Below are positions 17,201-24,755 of a DNA stretch of 39,460 nucleotides, piece after piece. The notes beneath the pieces are model-generated. The model worked only from the letters and a program-made list of their open reading frames with translations, was not told where the DNA came from and made no database searches. The stretch is from Flavobacteriales bacterium. GTDB taxonomy: Bacteria; Bacteroidota; Bacteroidia; Flavobacteriales_D; Cryomorphaceae. How positions within the stretch are numbered: the first letter of the stretch is position 1; each line of letters begins with the position of its first letter. The stretch spans positions 1-39,460 of the forward strand of contig SLDS01000128.1 of assembly GCA_007125175.1 (NCBI GenBank), read 5' to 3'. The position numbers and the translations under genes are program-made.

Positions 17201-17791
17201 CATCACACCGCGTATCTCCACCTTGGTGATCTCGGGAAGGTCTTCGATTCGGTCTTCCAAATACTCGGCATATTGCTTGAGCTGATCGACGGAATAATCT
17301 CCTGAAAGGTTGATATTCAGGATGGGCATGAGCTCGGAGATATTGAGCTCAAAGATGTTTGGATCGGCTGGCAAATCTTGGGGAAAGTCCTTGTCGCTCT
17401 TCGCGATATCTATCTTGTCCTTCACCTTGCGCAGGGCCTCTTCCGGGCTCACGTCAAAGTTGAACTTGACCTGTATGGTGCTATGGCCTTGCATGCTCGT
17501 GGAATTGATCTCATCCACACCGGTGATGGTGTTGAGCTCCTTTTCGAATGGCCTGGTGATCAGTTTTTCGATATCGAGTGGAGAGTTGCCCGGATAGGCC
17601 GTGCTCACGTAGATTTCAGGCGTTACGATATCCGGAAAATTCTCCTTGGCCATGCCATTGTATGCCGCCAGACCTCCCAAAAAGATGATGATAGCCAGCA
17701 CAATGACGGTAGTGCGGTTGTACACCGAAAGAGAGCTGAGGCCAAACTCCTTATAGCCTTTATCGCCGGGTTTAAGATTGCGTTGTGCCAT
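14288..17791 (-). CDS. RND-family multidrug efflux permease (AcrB-like)
   Basis: This 1167-residue inner-membrane transporter belongs to the HAE1-type RND superfamily, which exchanges protons for drugs, dyes or bile-salt-like compounds. It has TM1 near residues 28-45, a large periplasmic loop (FPDIVTPEIYVSTAYPG, TGVDEINSTS), and TM4 with GMLVDNGIVVVEN (413-425). Asp417 matches the proton-relay Asp, but the usual second Asp of the DD pair is Asn, a common variant outside AcrB itself. A second half with the same layout ends in TMs 10-12 (GIISLAGIVVNNAIVLIDY). It is longer than AcrB (about 1050), mainly through extra sequence after TM6 and before TM12. It starts 11 nt after the adaptor gene's stop and is the last gene of the operon. 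Confidence 0.93.
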   Translation of the reverse strand: MAQRNLKPGDKGYKEFGLSSLSVYNRTTVIVLAIIIFLGGLAAYNGMAKENFPDIVTPEIYVSTAYPGNSPLDIEKLITRPFEKELNTITGVDEINSTSMQGHSTIQVKFNFDVSPEEALRKVKDKIDIAKSDKDFPQDLPADPNIFELNISELMPILNINLSGDYSVDQLKQYAEYLEDRIEDLPEITKVEIRGVMDKEVAVNLDVLAMEAMEINFDDVANAISAENVTVSGGDLLMDGYRRNVRVLGEFSSALDLEDVIVKRENQEVVYLRDIADITFGEKEKESYAREYLKPVVMIDVKKRAGENLIAAAEKINRIVEDAKANSFPRDLIVSITNDTSDQTKTQVDELENSIIFGVLLVVGVLLFFLGLRNAIFVGIAIPLSMFMSFLILGILGVTLNVIVLFALVLALGMLVDNGIVVVENVYRLMEQGYSPIEATKLGVGEVAVPIIASTATTLAAFLPLAFWPGIVGEFMFYLPVTLIIVLGSSLFVALVINPVLISIYMKVGEEKISIRRMLRNSLIFIGVGLLFIFVGLSLPAKGVVSLGSLSVFIGLSGFLNVYVLRPGSRLLQNKWLPALERFYQRFLAYALSGKRPYAFLGGTFTMLLAAFALMIIFPPKVIFFPINEPQYLNIFIENPIGTDIEETNAISKQLEARVVEVLDKYYDKDAEGYESYLIKSVIGQVGEGASDPAQGFSAGNTPHKARITVQFSKFQDRRGISTTDVLEEVRTALRGFPGVQISVSKNEDGPPQGLPINIEVRGEDYDRIMADALGFRDFINEQAVPGVEELKLDVELGKPEMPIIIDRNKARRLNLSTYQIGDAMRTALFGREVSTFKDGEDDYPINIRLMKHYRDNEDALLNMRLTFRDAASGKIVQVPISSVAEAKKATTFSAVKRRDLDRVVTISSNVLSGFNANEVVANIKAIQDEYEFFPGNEVRFTGQQEEQAEEFAFLSTALAVALFMIILIITAQFNSISTPFIIFFAVFFSLIGVLLGLVAFQMDFVIIMTMVGIISLAGIVVNNAIVLIDYTNLLRTRRKEELDMGDDDKLPFGETVYAIIEGGRTRLRPVLLTAITTILGLVPLAIGLNINFFTLLSEFDPQIYVGGDNVIFWGPMSWTIIFGLSFATFLTLIIVPVMYLILAKLKYRAVYKQDVKYAIEKERLLG

Positions 17792-17802
17792 GGATCGATT
17801 GC

Positions 17803-18954
17803 TTATAGGGTTGCTTCCTTGATGGGGTCGCCATCTCGTACACTTCGGGAGCCTTTGTCGATGATGGCGTGTTCAGCATCCAGGCCGTCGAGCACCAGGG
17901 TTTGGCCCAGGTAGCGCATGCCGGTTCTTATGTTGCGTTTCTCTGCCTTATGGCCGTTTGCTCCATTGGCTTTCGCCAAAAAAACATAATCTTCGCCACG
18001 ACCATCCTGCATGATGAGGGAGGAGGGGATGGCAATGGCGCTATCAGCAGTGAAATCATTGATTTTGAGCACCACCAAAGAATTTGGCATAAGCGGAACA
18101 TCGGTTTCCCCAAGCTCCACACGCACCTCAAAGCTGCGGTTGGCCGGATTGATGAACTTTCCCACACGGCCTATCTCTGCCTTCAAAGTGTCGCGGCGGT
18201 TTACGATCACTTCCACTTCATCGCCCTGATTCACGCGGCCCATGTAGCGCTCGGTCACATCAGCGCGCACGTAGAGGGCTGATCGATTCACAATGCGTGC
18301 CAGCGGGCTTTGCATGCTGGCCATTTCACCCTCTTTCGGGAAAATCTTGTCCACGACACCATCGAATGGCGCCCTCACCGAAGTTTTGTTGATCTGCTCC
18401 TTGAGTGTGGAGATGGACTTCTCCAGGCTTTCCTTGCGGTTTTTGGCTTCGAGATACTGCACTTCGCTACCGATCTTTTGGTCCCAGAGGCGTTCTTGCT
18501 TCTCGTAGAGGGTATTGGCTAGACTCAAAGAGGTTTCGAGTTCGGCCAGATTGCTGCGGAGCAAGTCATCATCCAGTCGAGCGATGAGCTGCCCACGCCT
18601 TACTTGCTCGCCCTCTCGCACCTGTATGGCTTGTATGATGCCTTGGCTCTCCGGGTAGAGGGTAGCCATGCGGTCGCTCTCTACATTGCCATACACCTCA
18701 AAGAAGTGACGGAAGGTGTCGTGCTCGGGCCGGAATAAGGTGACCAAGCGGGCCTCTCCTATCGTGTCCAGCTCGCTGATTTTCTTTTCTACCGCGATCA
18801 GGTTTTTTTGAAGCTTATCCATCTCCAGTCGCAAGGAGTCACGCCGCTGACGATAGGTTTCAAGCTCACTGCTCGCCTCCTGCTTGCAGGCATTGAGCGC
18901 GATTGCTGCGATGAGCAGCATGATTGAATGGAATGTGATTATTCGGTGCTTCAT
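17803..18954 (-). CDS. Periplasmic adaptor (membrane fusion) lipoprotein of the RND pump
   Basis: The 383-residue adaptor should link the RND permease to the outer-membrane channel. It has a lipoprotein signal with Cys23 in LNACKQ, a heptad-rich stretch at about 28-65, the split biotinyl-lipoyl motif (GIIQAIQVREGEQVRRGQL and, on the far side, VRAPFDGVVDKIFPKEGE), a helical hairpin between them (about 125-180) and beta-barrel sequence (VRADVTERYMGRVNQGDE). ATG 18954 overlaps the stop of the TolC-like gene by 4 nt, indicating translational coupling. Confidence 0.93.
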   Translation of the reverse strand: MKHRIITFHSIMLLIAAIALNACKQEASSELETYRQRRDSLRLEMDKLQKNLIAVEKKISELDTIGEARLVTLFRPEHDTFRHFFEVYGNVESDRMATLYPESQGIIQAIQVREGEQVRRGQLIARLDDDLLRSNLAELETSLSLANTLYEKQERLWDQKIGSEVQYLEAKNRKESLEKSISTLKEQINKTSVRAPFDGVVDKIFPKEGEMASMQSPLARIVNRSALYVRADVTERYMGRVNQGDEVEVIVNRRDTLKAEIGRVGKFINPANRSFEVRVELGETDVPLMPNSLVVLKINDFTADSAIAIPSSLIMQDGRGEDYVFLAKANGANGHKAEKRNIRTGMRYLGQTLVLDGLDAEHAIIDKGSRSVRDGDPIKEATL

Positions 18955-20294
18955 GGTTCTTCATCAAAGAGGTTAAAGGCTTTGTCGAGTTGTTGCTTGG
19001 CATTGAGCAATTGCAAGGCTGCGTCGATGTAGCGACCTTGTTCATTGAGCAATTGGGTGCGGGCCACGTTGAGATCGGTACTGCCGGCCACGCCTTCCTT
19101 GTATTTTACGGAAGTGCGCTCGCTGATGCGCTCAGCCAGAGCCACACTCTGCTTCTGCGTTTCCCATACGCGAAGGGCGTTTTCAAAATCGGCCATGCTA
19201 CGGGTTTGATCCAGCTTTAGGTTTTCTTCGGCTTGGGTGAGCTGCATCTGGCTTTTCTCGAGCTCTATTTCCATGCGCTTCACATTGTGGTTGCGCTGAA
19301 AGCCGCTAAAAATGGGAATGTTCATATTCACACCGAGAATGGTCGCTGGAAACCAGGGCTGACCGCTTTCTGTAAAGTTGAATGCATTGCGCTGGGCATT
19401 CTGCTGATGGGTGAGAAAGAGGTTGAGGCTGGGATAATAGGCCACCTTGGCACCCCTAAGGGTAAGGTCTTGCACCATCACATTGGTGCGCGCGATGAGT
19501 ATGTCGGGATGGGTCTCAAGCTGGCGATCCCGCTGCAAAAAAGCAGGATTATTATTGATTTCCACAAGCTTGTCAATGTCATCACTGAGCACCACCTCTT
19601 CGCTCAGCGGTATGCCCAGCAAGAAGTTGAGCGACTTGCGCGCTATTTCCACATAGCGCTCTGTATTGTCGATATTGTTTTGGATCTGATTCCGGTTGAG
19701 CATGAGCTGATCGAGGTCCTGCTCCTCGATGAGGCCGGCATCATAGAGGGCCTCGCTTTCGCGAAGCAGATCCTCTACAGAGCTCAGGTTATCGCCCAGA
19801 ATGTCGAGATTGGCCTCAGCGACCAAAGTGGTGTAATAGGCATCGGCCACAGCCACGCGCACCTCAACGGCGGTCTTGGTGCGGGCATTTCGGGTGAGCT
19901 CCACAGCGGTGCGGGCGGCTTTGAGGCCCACGAAGTAAGTGCCGTCCACCAGCAGCTGCGAAGCGGTTACCGTTCCGGTAAAGTTGTACTCCAGCCCGAA
20001 CTGTACCTCCGCAAAGGTGCCTGGCTCCATGCCGAGAAATTCTCCCGGAATCAAGCTGACCGGTATTTGCAGCAATTGCTGGTACTCCATATTGGCATTG
20101 ACCTGTGGCAGGCCAGTGGCAATGACCTCTTTCACCTCACGACGGGTGGCTTCCAGATCCATATCGGCTGCCCGCATGGCATAGCTCTGTTCCAGCGCCA
20201 ATTCCTGTGCTTCTCTGAGGGAGAGCACCCTATCCTGAGCATTCATGCCCGTGGCCAGGGCGATTAGAATTCCAAGCGTAGCAACTCTTTTCAT
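18951..20294 (-). CDS. TolC-family outer-membrane efflux protein
   Basis: The 447-residue protein has a cleavable signal peptide (MKRVATLGILIALATGMNAQ) and two related halves of long amphipathic helices broken by short beta segments, the OEP/TolC layout. Recognisable pieces are LSLREAQELALEQSYAMRAA at the mature N-terminus and TSVKYKEGVAGSTDLNVART near the C-terminus. It should form the outer-membrane exit of the RND pump encoded next to it. I chose ATG 20294 because it overlaps the tetR stop (ATGA) and begins a clean signal peptide; an upstream in-frame start at 20372 would lie inside tetR and ruin it. Confidence 0.92.
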   Translation of the reverse strand: MKRVATLGILIALATGMNAQDRVLSLREAQELALEQSYAMRAADMDLEATRREVKEVIATGLPQVNANMEYQQLLQIPVSLIPGEFLGMEPGTFAEVQFGLEYNFTGTVTASQLLVDGTYFVGLKAARTAVELTRNARTKTAVEVRVAVADAYYTTLVAEANLDILGDNLSSVEDLLRESEALYDAGLIEEQDLDQLMLNRNQIQNNIDNTERYVEIARKSLNFLLGIPLSEEVVLSDDIDKLVEINNNPAFLQRDRQLETHPDILIARTNVMVQDLTLRGAKVAYYPSLNLFLTHQQNAQRNAFNFTESGQPWFPATILGVNMNIPIFSGFQRNHNVKRMEIELEKSQMQLTQAEENLKLDQTRSMADFENALRVWETQKQSVALAERISERTSVKYKEGVAGSTDLNVARTQLLNEQGRYIDAALQLLNAKQQLDKAFNLFDEEP

Positions 20295-20929
20295 CGCTTT
20301 TGCATGTTTTTCAGTTTGTCCTTGATTCTGTCCTCGTAGTAGCGTCTGCCTTTTTCGCTGGCAAGGCCGCAAATCTGATGCTCGAACATTTGACCGTACA
20401 CTTCGCTGAGCGAGAATGACTGCATGGGAAAATACCTTGTGTCAAAAATCACATTGATCCGCGAAATCCAAAGGCTTGTATGTATCTCTACATCGATTTC
20501 TTTTCTGAAAAGACCCTCCTCGATTCCCTTGAGCAAATTATTGCGAATCACTTCGGCCGTGAAGTCCTGCTTGCCATGCTGTAAGAGCATCAGGGCTGCC
20601 GGGTGGTAGCGCTCAAGGTCGAAAAAAATCGAAGGGTGCACCTGTTGGATTTGCTTCAGCACGAAATGGCTGATGGCTATGTTTTCGTCAATGGCATTGA
20701 GCCCCTGATGGGTAATGCTCCTGATGGCCTCCTCCTCTTTCTCGCACTCAGCCTGTATGCAGCGCATCACCAGATCGTCCTTATCACTTACGTACTGGTA
20801 CAAGGTCTTTTTAGAGATGTGCAATCTGCGGGCGATCTCGTCCATGGTCATGCTCTTGATCCCATAGGTCATGAAGAGTTCCCTGGCTTGCAGTACAATC
20901 TCAACTTCTCTTTCATCTGCAGTACCCAT
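20291..20929 (-). CDS. TetR/AcrR-family transcriptional regulator
   Basis: The 212-residue protein has the TetR DNA-binding domain: ARELFMTYGIKSMTMDEIA, then RRLHISKKTLYQYVSDKDDLV (about 27-54). The C-terminal ligand domain is divergent, as usual. It is the first gene of the efflux operon and overlaps the TolC-like gene by 4 nt, so it probably represses its own transcription and that of the pump until a substrate binds. The start ATG 20929 gives the typical short N-terminus; an upstream start at 20992 would overlap the predicted promoter. The ligand cannot be guessed. Confidence 0.9.
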   Translation of the reverse strand: MGTADEREVEIVLQARELFMTYGIKSMTMDEIARRLHISKKTLYQYVSDKDDLVMRCIQAECEKEEEAIRSITHQGLNAIDENIAISHFVLKQIQQVHPSIFFDLERYHPAALMLLQHGKQDFTAEVIRNNLLKGIEEGLFRKEIDVEIHTSLWISRINVIFDTRYFPMQSFSLSEVYGQMFEHQICGLASEKGRRYYEDRIKDKLKNMQKR

Positions 20930-20959
20930 AATCTCGAAGGCCGAATTTGAATCGGCGGG

Positions 20960-21012
20960 CAAAGTTACACGGAATAGCCATACAGGAAACAAAAAACGTA
21001 TAAAATGTTTCC
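20960..21012 (-). promoter_or_regulatory. Promoter and candidate operator of the efflux operon
   Basis: Reverse strand: TTG (20992-20990), a 22-nt spacer, TAACTTTG (20967-20960), a full -7 match. An inverted repeat GGAAAC (20985-20990) / GTTTCC (21007-21012), separated by 16 nt, covers the -33 region. A TetR dimer bound there would block RNA polymerase. The promoter is fairly clear; operator status is inference. Confidence 0.5.
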
Positions 21013-21051
21013 ACGGTGTAGCAGCGGAAGACTAAAGTGATAAACGGCCAT

Positions 21052-21078
21052 AAAAAAACCCGCCACAAGGACGGGTTT
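21052..21078 (-). terminator. Rho-independent terminator of the Cys-repeat lipoprotein gene
   Basis: Reverse strand: AAACCCG (21078-21072) and CGGGTTT (21062-21056), extended by seven T residues in a row ending at 21052. It lies about 28 nt after the stop codon at 21106 and also insulates the tetR promoter. Confidence 0.88.
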
Positions 21079-21105
21079 CTGTTTTGTGATCAATCCAGAA
21101 CTGCA

Positions 21106-22827
21106 TCAGTGGAAGAGCGGATTGTATTGTATGGCAAAGTCGATATTGGACACCGTCACCTGGGGATTGGGTTGCCCCGGGATAGCAATACCGGGCTTTC
21201 TCAGTCGGGCAAAGTTGATACTTCCGCGAATCAGTGCTTTGTCATTTTGCACATTGATGTAATTGTACTCAATGCTCATTTGGGGATTGTTGGGGTCACC
21301 AAGTTCATTGGGTGCTGTGACAAATTCAGTAGGTTCAAAGACCTCTGCACCCTCTCCATCCAAAAAGCGCTGCTCTACTTTCACTCCCACGGGCAGCAAT
21401 TGACCTGTATTCTGATTTGCAGGCACCACATCATAGTTTTCGCCCACCTGCAGACTGGAAGGTCGGGCCATAACAACAGTCACTTTTGTTTCAAAGGTAC
21501 CATTGCTGGTAACTATGTGGCGGGTACCGACTATTTGCCTTCGTTGAATAGGGTTGCCCCCGGGGCCGATTGCATTGCCCGGATTCTCAATGATAAGAGC
21601 ATTCTCCACAAAGAGCGTATCGGTATTGCCAAATTGAGCTTGTATGCTGTTAAACCAGAACTGATCTACAAAGCTGCTCGAGAAACCATCGATATCAATT
21701 ACTCCTACTTGGAGATACTGTTCGCAAGGGCCGCAATCCGAATTACCACAATCTACATCGAGCTCCAGCAGTTCTTCGTTCTGTATGCCGTCATGGCAGG
21801 ATGGGCACAGCGGGCAAGGAGTCCCATCGCTTTGTGTGTACTGCGGAATGGGGTAATCCACACAATCCACGTCGAGTTCAGGGCCATTCTTGAAGCCATC
21901 ATCGCAGGTGGCACAGGGAGGACAATCACCGCCGCAGTCGATACCGGTTTCATTGCCATTTTGTACTCCATCGTGGCAGTCGGGGGCATCCGTACAAGCC
22001 GTACCACAATTTCCGCCGCAGTCTACACCTTCCTCAATACCATTCTTGATGCCATCAAAACAGGTTGCTACCGGGCAATCGGGACATGAGGTGAAGGGGT
22101 TCTGATCACAGTCTATACCAGTCTCTACGACCAGGAGATAACCCTCTTGCACCGCAGTGGTCAATTCAATGTGTATGTTTTGAATGCCGTCGGTGCAGCT
22201 TGGATCGGGGCAGGCCTGCCTATCGAGGGGGCAGTAATCTGCGCCACAATCGATGCCGGTTTCAGGGCCATTGCGCACCCCATCGAAGCAGTTTGGTGGC
22301 TCTGGGCAAGGCGGGCAATCGGGGCCTCCGCAGTCCACATTTTCTTCCAGTCCATTGAGGATGCCATCATTGCAGGTGGGTGCACATGCGCTATCGCAGG
22401 GGAAACCGCAGTCAATGCCTTTTTCCATCACCAATCGGTAGAGCATGCCATTCTCATCCCTGCCCACGCTGTCTTTTCCTAAATCATCGGGTCGCAAATT
22501 GGGATCCCTCACCCAGTGGGCGTTTCGGATGCCATCATCGCATGTGCTACAAGGGGGACAGTTCTCACCACCGCAGTCTATCCCAACCACATTACCGGGA
22601 TTGGTCAGGCTCACCGGGCTCATTTCTCCCTGATTTTGTATGCGGTCATCACATGTAGGGTCACATGGATCGCAATTTGGCCCACCGCAGTCTATGGCGG
22701 TTTCGCCCTGATTTTGGATGCCGTCAAAACAAGTCTCCGGTATGCGGTTTTGCTCGTTGCGACAAGAAGAGAATACCAGCATTAGCGCCACCGAGGCCAG
22801 GAATGCTGAGTAAATAGAAAACTTCAT
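21106..22827 (-). CDS. Lipoprotein with ten Cys-rich C-DG-N-E-DCGG repeats
   Basis: The 573-residue protein has a lipoprotein signal with Cys22 in LVFSSCRNE. Residues 33-368 hold ten copies of a Cys-rich unit, in the form C-x-DGIxNGxExxVDCGGxCxPC. Each has four or more Cys plus Asp, Asn and Glu, which suggests disulfides and perhaps calcium. Copies 4, 7 and 8 are compact (about 25 residues); copies 2, 3, 6 and 9 carry 10-30-residue insertions between the Asn and the DC. Residues 372-573 form one domain without recognised motifs. Similar repeats occur in cell-surface proteins of myxobacteria and Bacteroidota with unknown role. The protein should sit in the outer membrane. TATATTTG (22877-22870, reverse) is a -7 candidate with no clear -33. 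Confidence 0.85.
   Translation of the reverse strand: MKFSIYSAFLASVALMLVFSSCRNEQNRIPETCFDGIQNQGETAIDCGGPNCDPCDPTCDDRIQNQGEMSPVSLTNPGNVVGIDCGGENCPPCSTCDDGIRNAHWVRDPNLRPDDLGKDSVGRDENGMLYRLVMEKGIDCGFPCDSACAPTCNDGILNGLEENVDCGGPDCPPCPEPPNCFDGVRNGPETGIDCGADYCPLDRQACPDPSCTDGIQNIHIELTTAVQEGYLLVVETGIDCDQNPFTSCPDCPVATCFDGIKNGIEEGVDCGGNCGTACTDAPDCHDGVQNGNETGIDCGGDCPPCATCDDGFKNGPELDVDCVDYPIPQYTQSDGTPCPLCPSCHDGIQNEELLELDVDCGNSDCGPCEQYLQVGVIDIDGFSSSFVDQFWFNSIQAQFGNTDTLFVENALIIENPGNAIGPGGNPIQRRQIVGTRHIVTSNGTFETKVTVVMARPSSLQVGENYDVVPANQNTGQLLPVGVKVEQRFLDGEGAEVFEPTEFVTAPNELGDPNNPQMSIEYNYINVQNDKALIRGSINFARLRKPGIAIPGQPNPQVTVSNIDFAIQYNPLFH
21724..22731 (-). repeat. Ten tandem, diverged repeats coding for the Cys-rich unit
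   Basis: The DNA coding residues 33-368 of the lipoprotein repeats a segment whose reverse-strand sense carries GATGGCATC...AAT... and GATTGCGGCGG. Copies are diverged at the DNA level, and unit length varies from about 75 to 165 nt because of insertions. This is a protein repeat, not a CRISPR or satellite array. Confidence 0.75.
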
Positions 22828-22948
22828 TCAGTGTATTTTATCTCTATTAAGAGGCTATATAGCAAGGAGCAAATATATACTTCTAAAATTACTTCTCGCA
22901 CCCCCGTGACGATCAAAGATAGCTAAAGTTGTCCGTATGCAAGCTATG

Positions 22949-22975
22949 TTGATAATAAGATTGTGAGCATATTTG
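22949..22975 (+). promoter_or_regulatory. Weak candidate promoter for recJ
   Basis: TTG at 22949-22951, a 16-nt spacer, then CATATTTG at 22968-22975. The -7 box has one mismatch and the spacer is one base short. It lies about 30 nt before the recJ ATG, in the divergent region shared with the Cys-repeat lipoprotein gene. Confidence 0.35.
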
Positions 22976-23006
22976 TAATCCCAGAACCACCAAAGCCCCT
23001 CCGAGC

Positions 23007-24755
23007 ATGTCTATCGACGGACAAAACATCATGACGCGAAGCTGGCAAATGCGCCAAAGTGCGGATGAAAGCGCGTTGGAAAAGCTCAGACAGGAGCTGC
23101 CCCAAATGCATCCCATCATCGCCACCCTGCTCGTGCAAAGAGGGCTGAGCGAAAGATCTTCGGTCGAATCCTTTTTCACCCCTGGATTGAAGCGCATTGA
23201 GGCCTTGCCGGCGATGAAAGATTTGGCGAAAGCCACTGAGAGGGTGCTCAAGGCTTTACAAAATCGGGAGCGCATACTGGTATACGGAGATTACGATGTG
23301 GATGGAAGCTGTGCCACCGCTATGGTGCATTCCTTTTTGCGCGGCAGGGGAGCAGAAGTGCAAGCCTACAACCCCGATCGCTACAAGGAGGGCTATGGCA
23401 TCAGCAAGCAGGGGGTGAGCCATGCCATCGAAGGCGGCTTTGGGCTTGTCCTGGCGCTCGACTGTGGCATTGCGGCTGTAGACCGCATTTCAGAGCTGGC
23501 CGCCGGGGGTATCGACTGCATCGTATGCGACCACCACCTGCCGGGCCCGGTGCTCCCACCGGCTTATGCCATCCTGAATCCCAAGCAGCGCGACTGCCCA
23601 TTGCTGGGTGAGGAACTCTGCGGTTGCGGCGTGGCTTTTGAGCTCATCCGCTCGGTGTGCGGAACCCTGAATTTGCCGAAAGGCGAATGGATGCAATTCC
23701 TGCCCCACGTGGCGGTGGCCACCTGCTGCGACATCGTACCCTTGCTGGGCATTAACAGAAGTCTCGTGAGCGAGGGATTGAAAGCCCTCAATGCTGATCC
23801 CCCACCTGCATATGCTGCCCTCCTGCGCTGCGCTGCGTACAGCGGCACCCTCAGCGTGGCCGATGTGGTGTTCAAAATCGGGCCGCGCATCAATGCGGCC
23901 GGGCGCCTCAATCATGCCCGCAAGGCTGTATCCCTACTCACCGCCACCAGCCTGGACGAAGCGATGCCAATGGCCATGGAGCTCGAGCAATTGAACCGAG
24001 AGCGCCGAAGCATGGACAAGCACATGAGCGAAGAGGCTGTGGAGCTTATGCTGCAGGAAGATCCCCACATGAACCGCGCGGCAACGGTGCTGAGCAAGGA
24101 AGGCTGGCACAAGGGCCTGGTGGGTATAGCGGCCTCAAGGCTTATGGAGCGCTGCTACCGCCCTACGGTGGTGCTCACCGAGCTGGATGGGCAGCTTAGC
24201 GGGAGTGCCCGCAGCGTAGAGGACTTCAACCTGTACAAGGCTCTGCAGCATTGCGAGGAGCACCTCATCCAATTCGGGGGCCATGCTGCGGCAGCGGGAA
24301 TGAGCCTGAGCAAGGAGTCCTTCGCCGATTTCAAGGCCGCCTTTGAGCAGTATTGCGCCTCTCAGCTCGGAGAGGTAGAGTGCATCCCTCCCCTGCGGAT
24401 CGACCTCAAAGTCGATTTTCGGGAATGGGCCAATGAGCAGTTTGGGATCTTTTTCAAGCAAATGAACCGCCTCAGGCCATTCGGGCCGGGCAATATGCAG
24501 GCAGTTTTCGCGACAGAAGGCTGCAAAGCGCGCGACGTGCGGGTTTTGGGAGCGGATGGCAGCCACCTCAAGTTCGAAGCCTATCAGGAAGACAATCCTG
24601 CCAAGGGCTTCTCCACCATCGCCTTTGGTTTCGGACAGCTGGCAGAAGCACTAAAGGAGGGCAATCGATTTGACCTTGCCTACACCATCGGAACCAATTA
24701 CTGGAATGGCGAGAGCCTCTTGCAGCTTGAAGCCAAAGACATCATTGTGAGCTGA
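23007..24755 (+). CDS. recJ: Single-stranded-DNA-specific exonuclease RecJ
   Basis: RecJ degrades single-stranded DNA 5' to 3' in recombination and mismatch/base-excision repair. The 582-residue protein carries the DHH phosphoesterase motifs: GDYDVDG (94-100), LDCGI (151-155) and DHH (175-177) with the following ILNPKQRDCP. The DHHA1 part has GSARSVEDFNLYKAL and the FGGHAAAAGMSL motif, and an OB-like C-terminal region follows. Length matches the family. ATG 23007 is used; an in-frame ATG at 23031 is also possible. The 3' end overlaps the oppositely oriented mscS-type gene by 14 nt. Confidence 0.95.
   Translation: MSIDGQNIMTRSWQMRQSADESALEKLRQELPQMHPIIATLLVQRGLSERSSVESFFTPGLKRIEALPAMKDLAKATERVLKALQNRERILVYGDYDVDGSCATAMVHSFLRGRGAEVQAYNPDRYKEGYGISKQGVSHAIEGGFGLVLALDCGIAAVDRISELAAGGIDCIVCDHHLPGPVLPPAYAILNPKQRDCPLLGEELCGCGVAFELIRSVCGTLNLPKGEWMQFLPHVAVATCCDIVPLLGINRSLVSEGLKALNADPPPAYAALLRCAAYSGTLSVADVVFKIGPRINAAGRLNHARKAVSLLTATSLDEAMPMAMELEQLNRERRSMDKHMSEEAVELMLQEDPHMNRAATVLSKEGWHKGLVGIAASRLMERCYRPTVVLTELDGQLSGSARSVEDFNLYKALQHCEEHLIQFGGHAAAAGMSLSKESFADFKAAFEQYCASQLGEVECIPPLRIDLKVDFREWANEQFGIFFKQMNRLRPFGPGNMQAVFATEGCKARDVRVLGADGSHLKFEAYQEDNPAKGFSTIAFGFGQLAEALKEGNRFDLAYTIGTNYWNGESLLQLEAKDIIVS

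Noticed and set aside
21724-22731. CRISPR-like repeat array
   Set aside because: The repeats are diverged, variable in length and lie in a single protein reading frame coding for Cys-rich modules.
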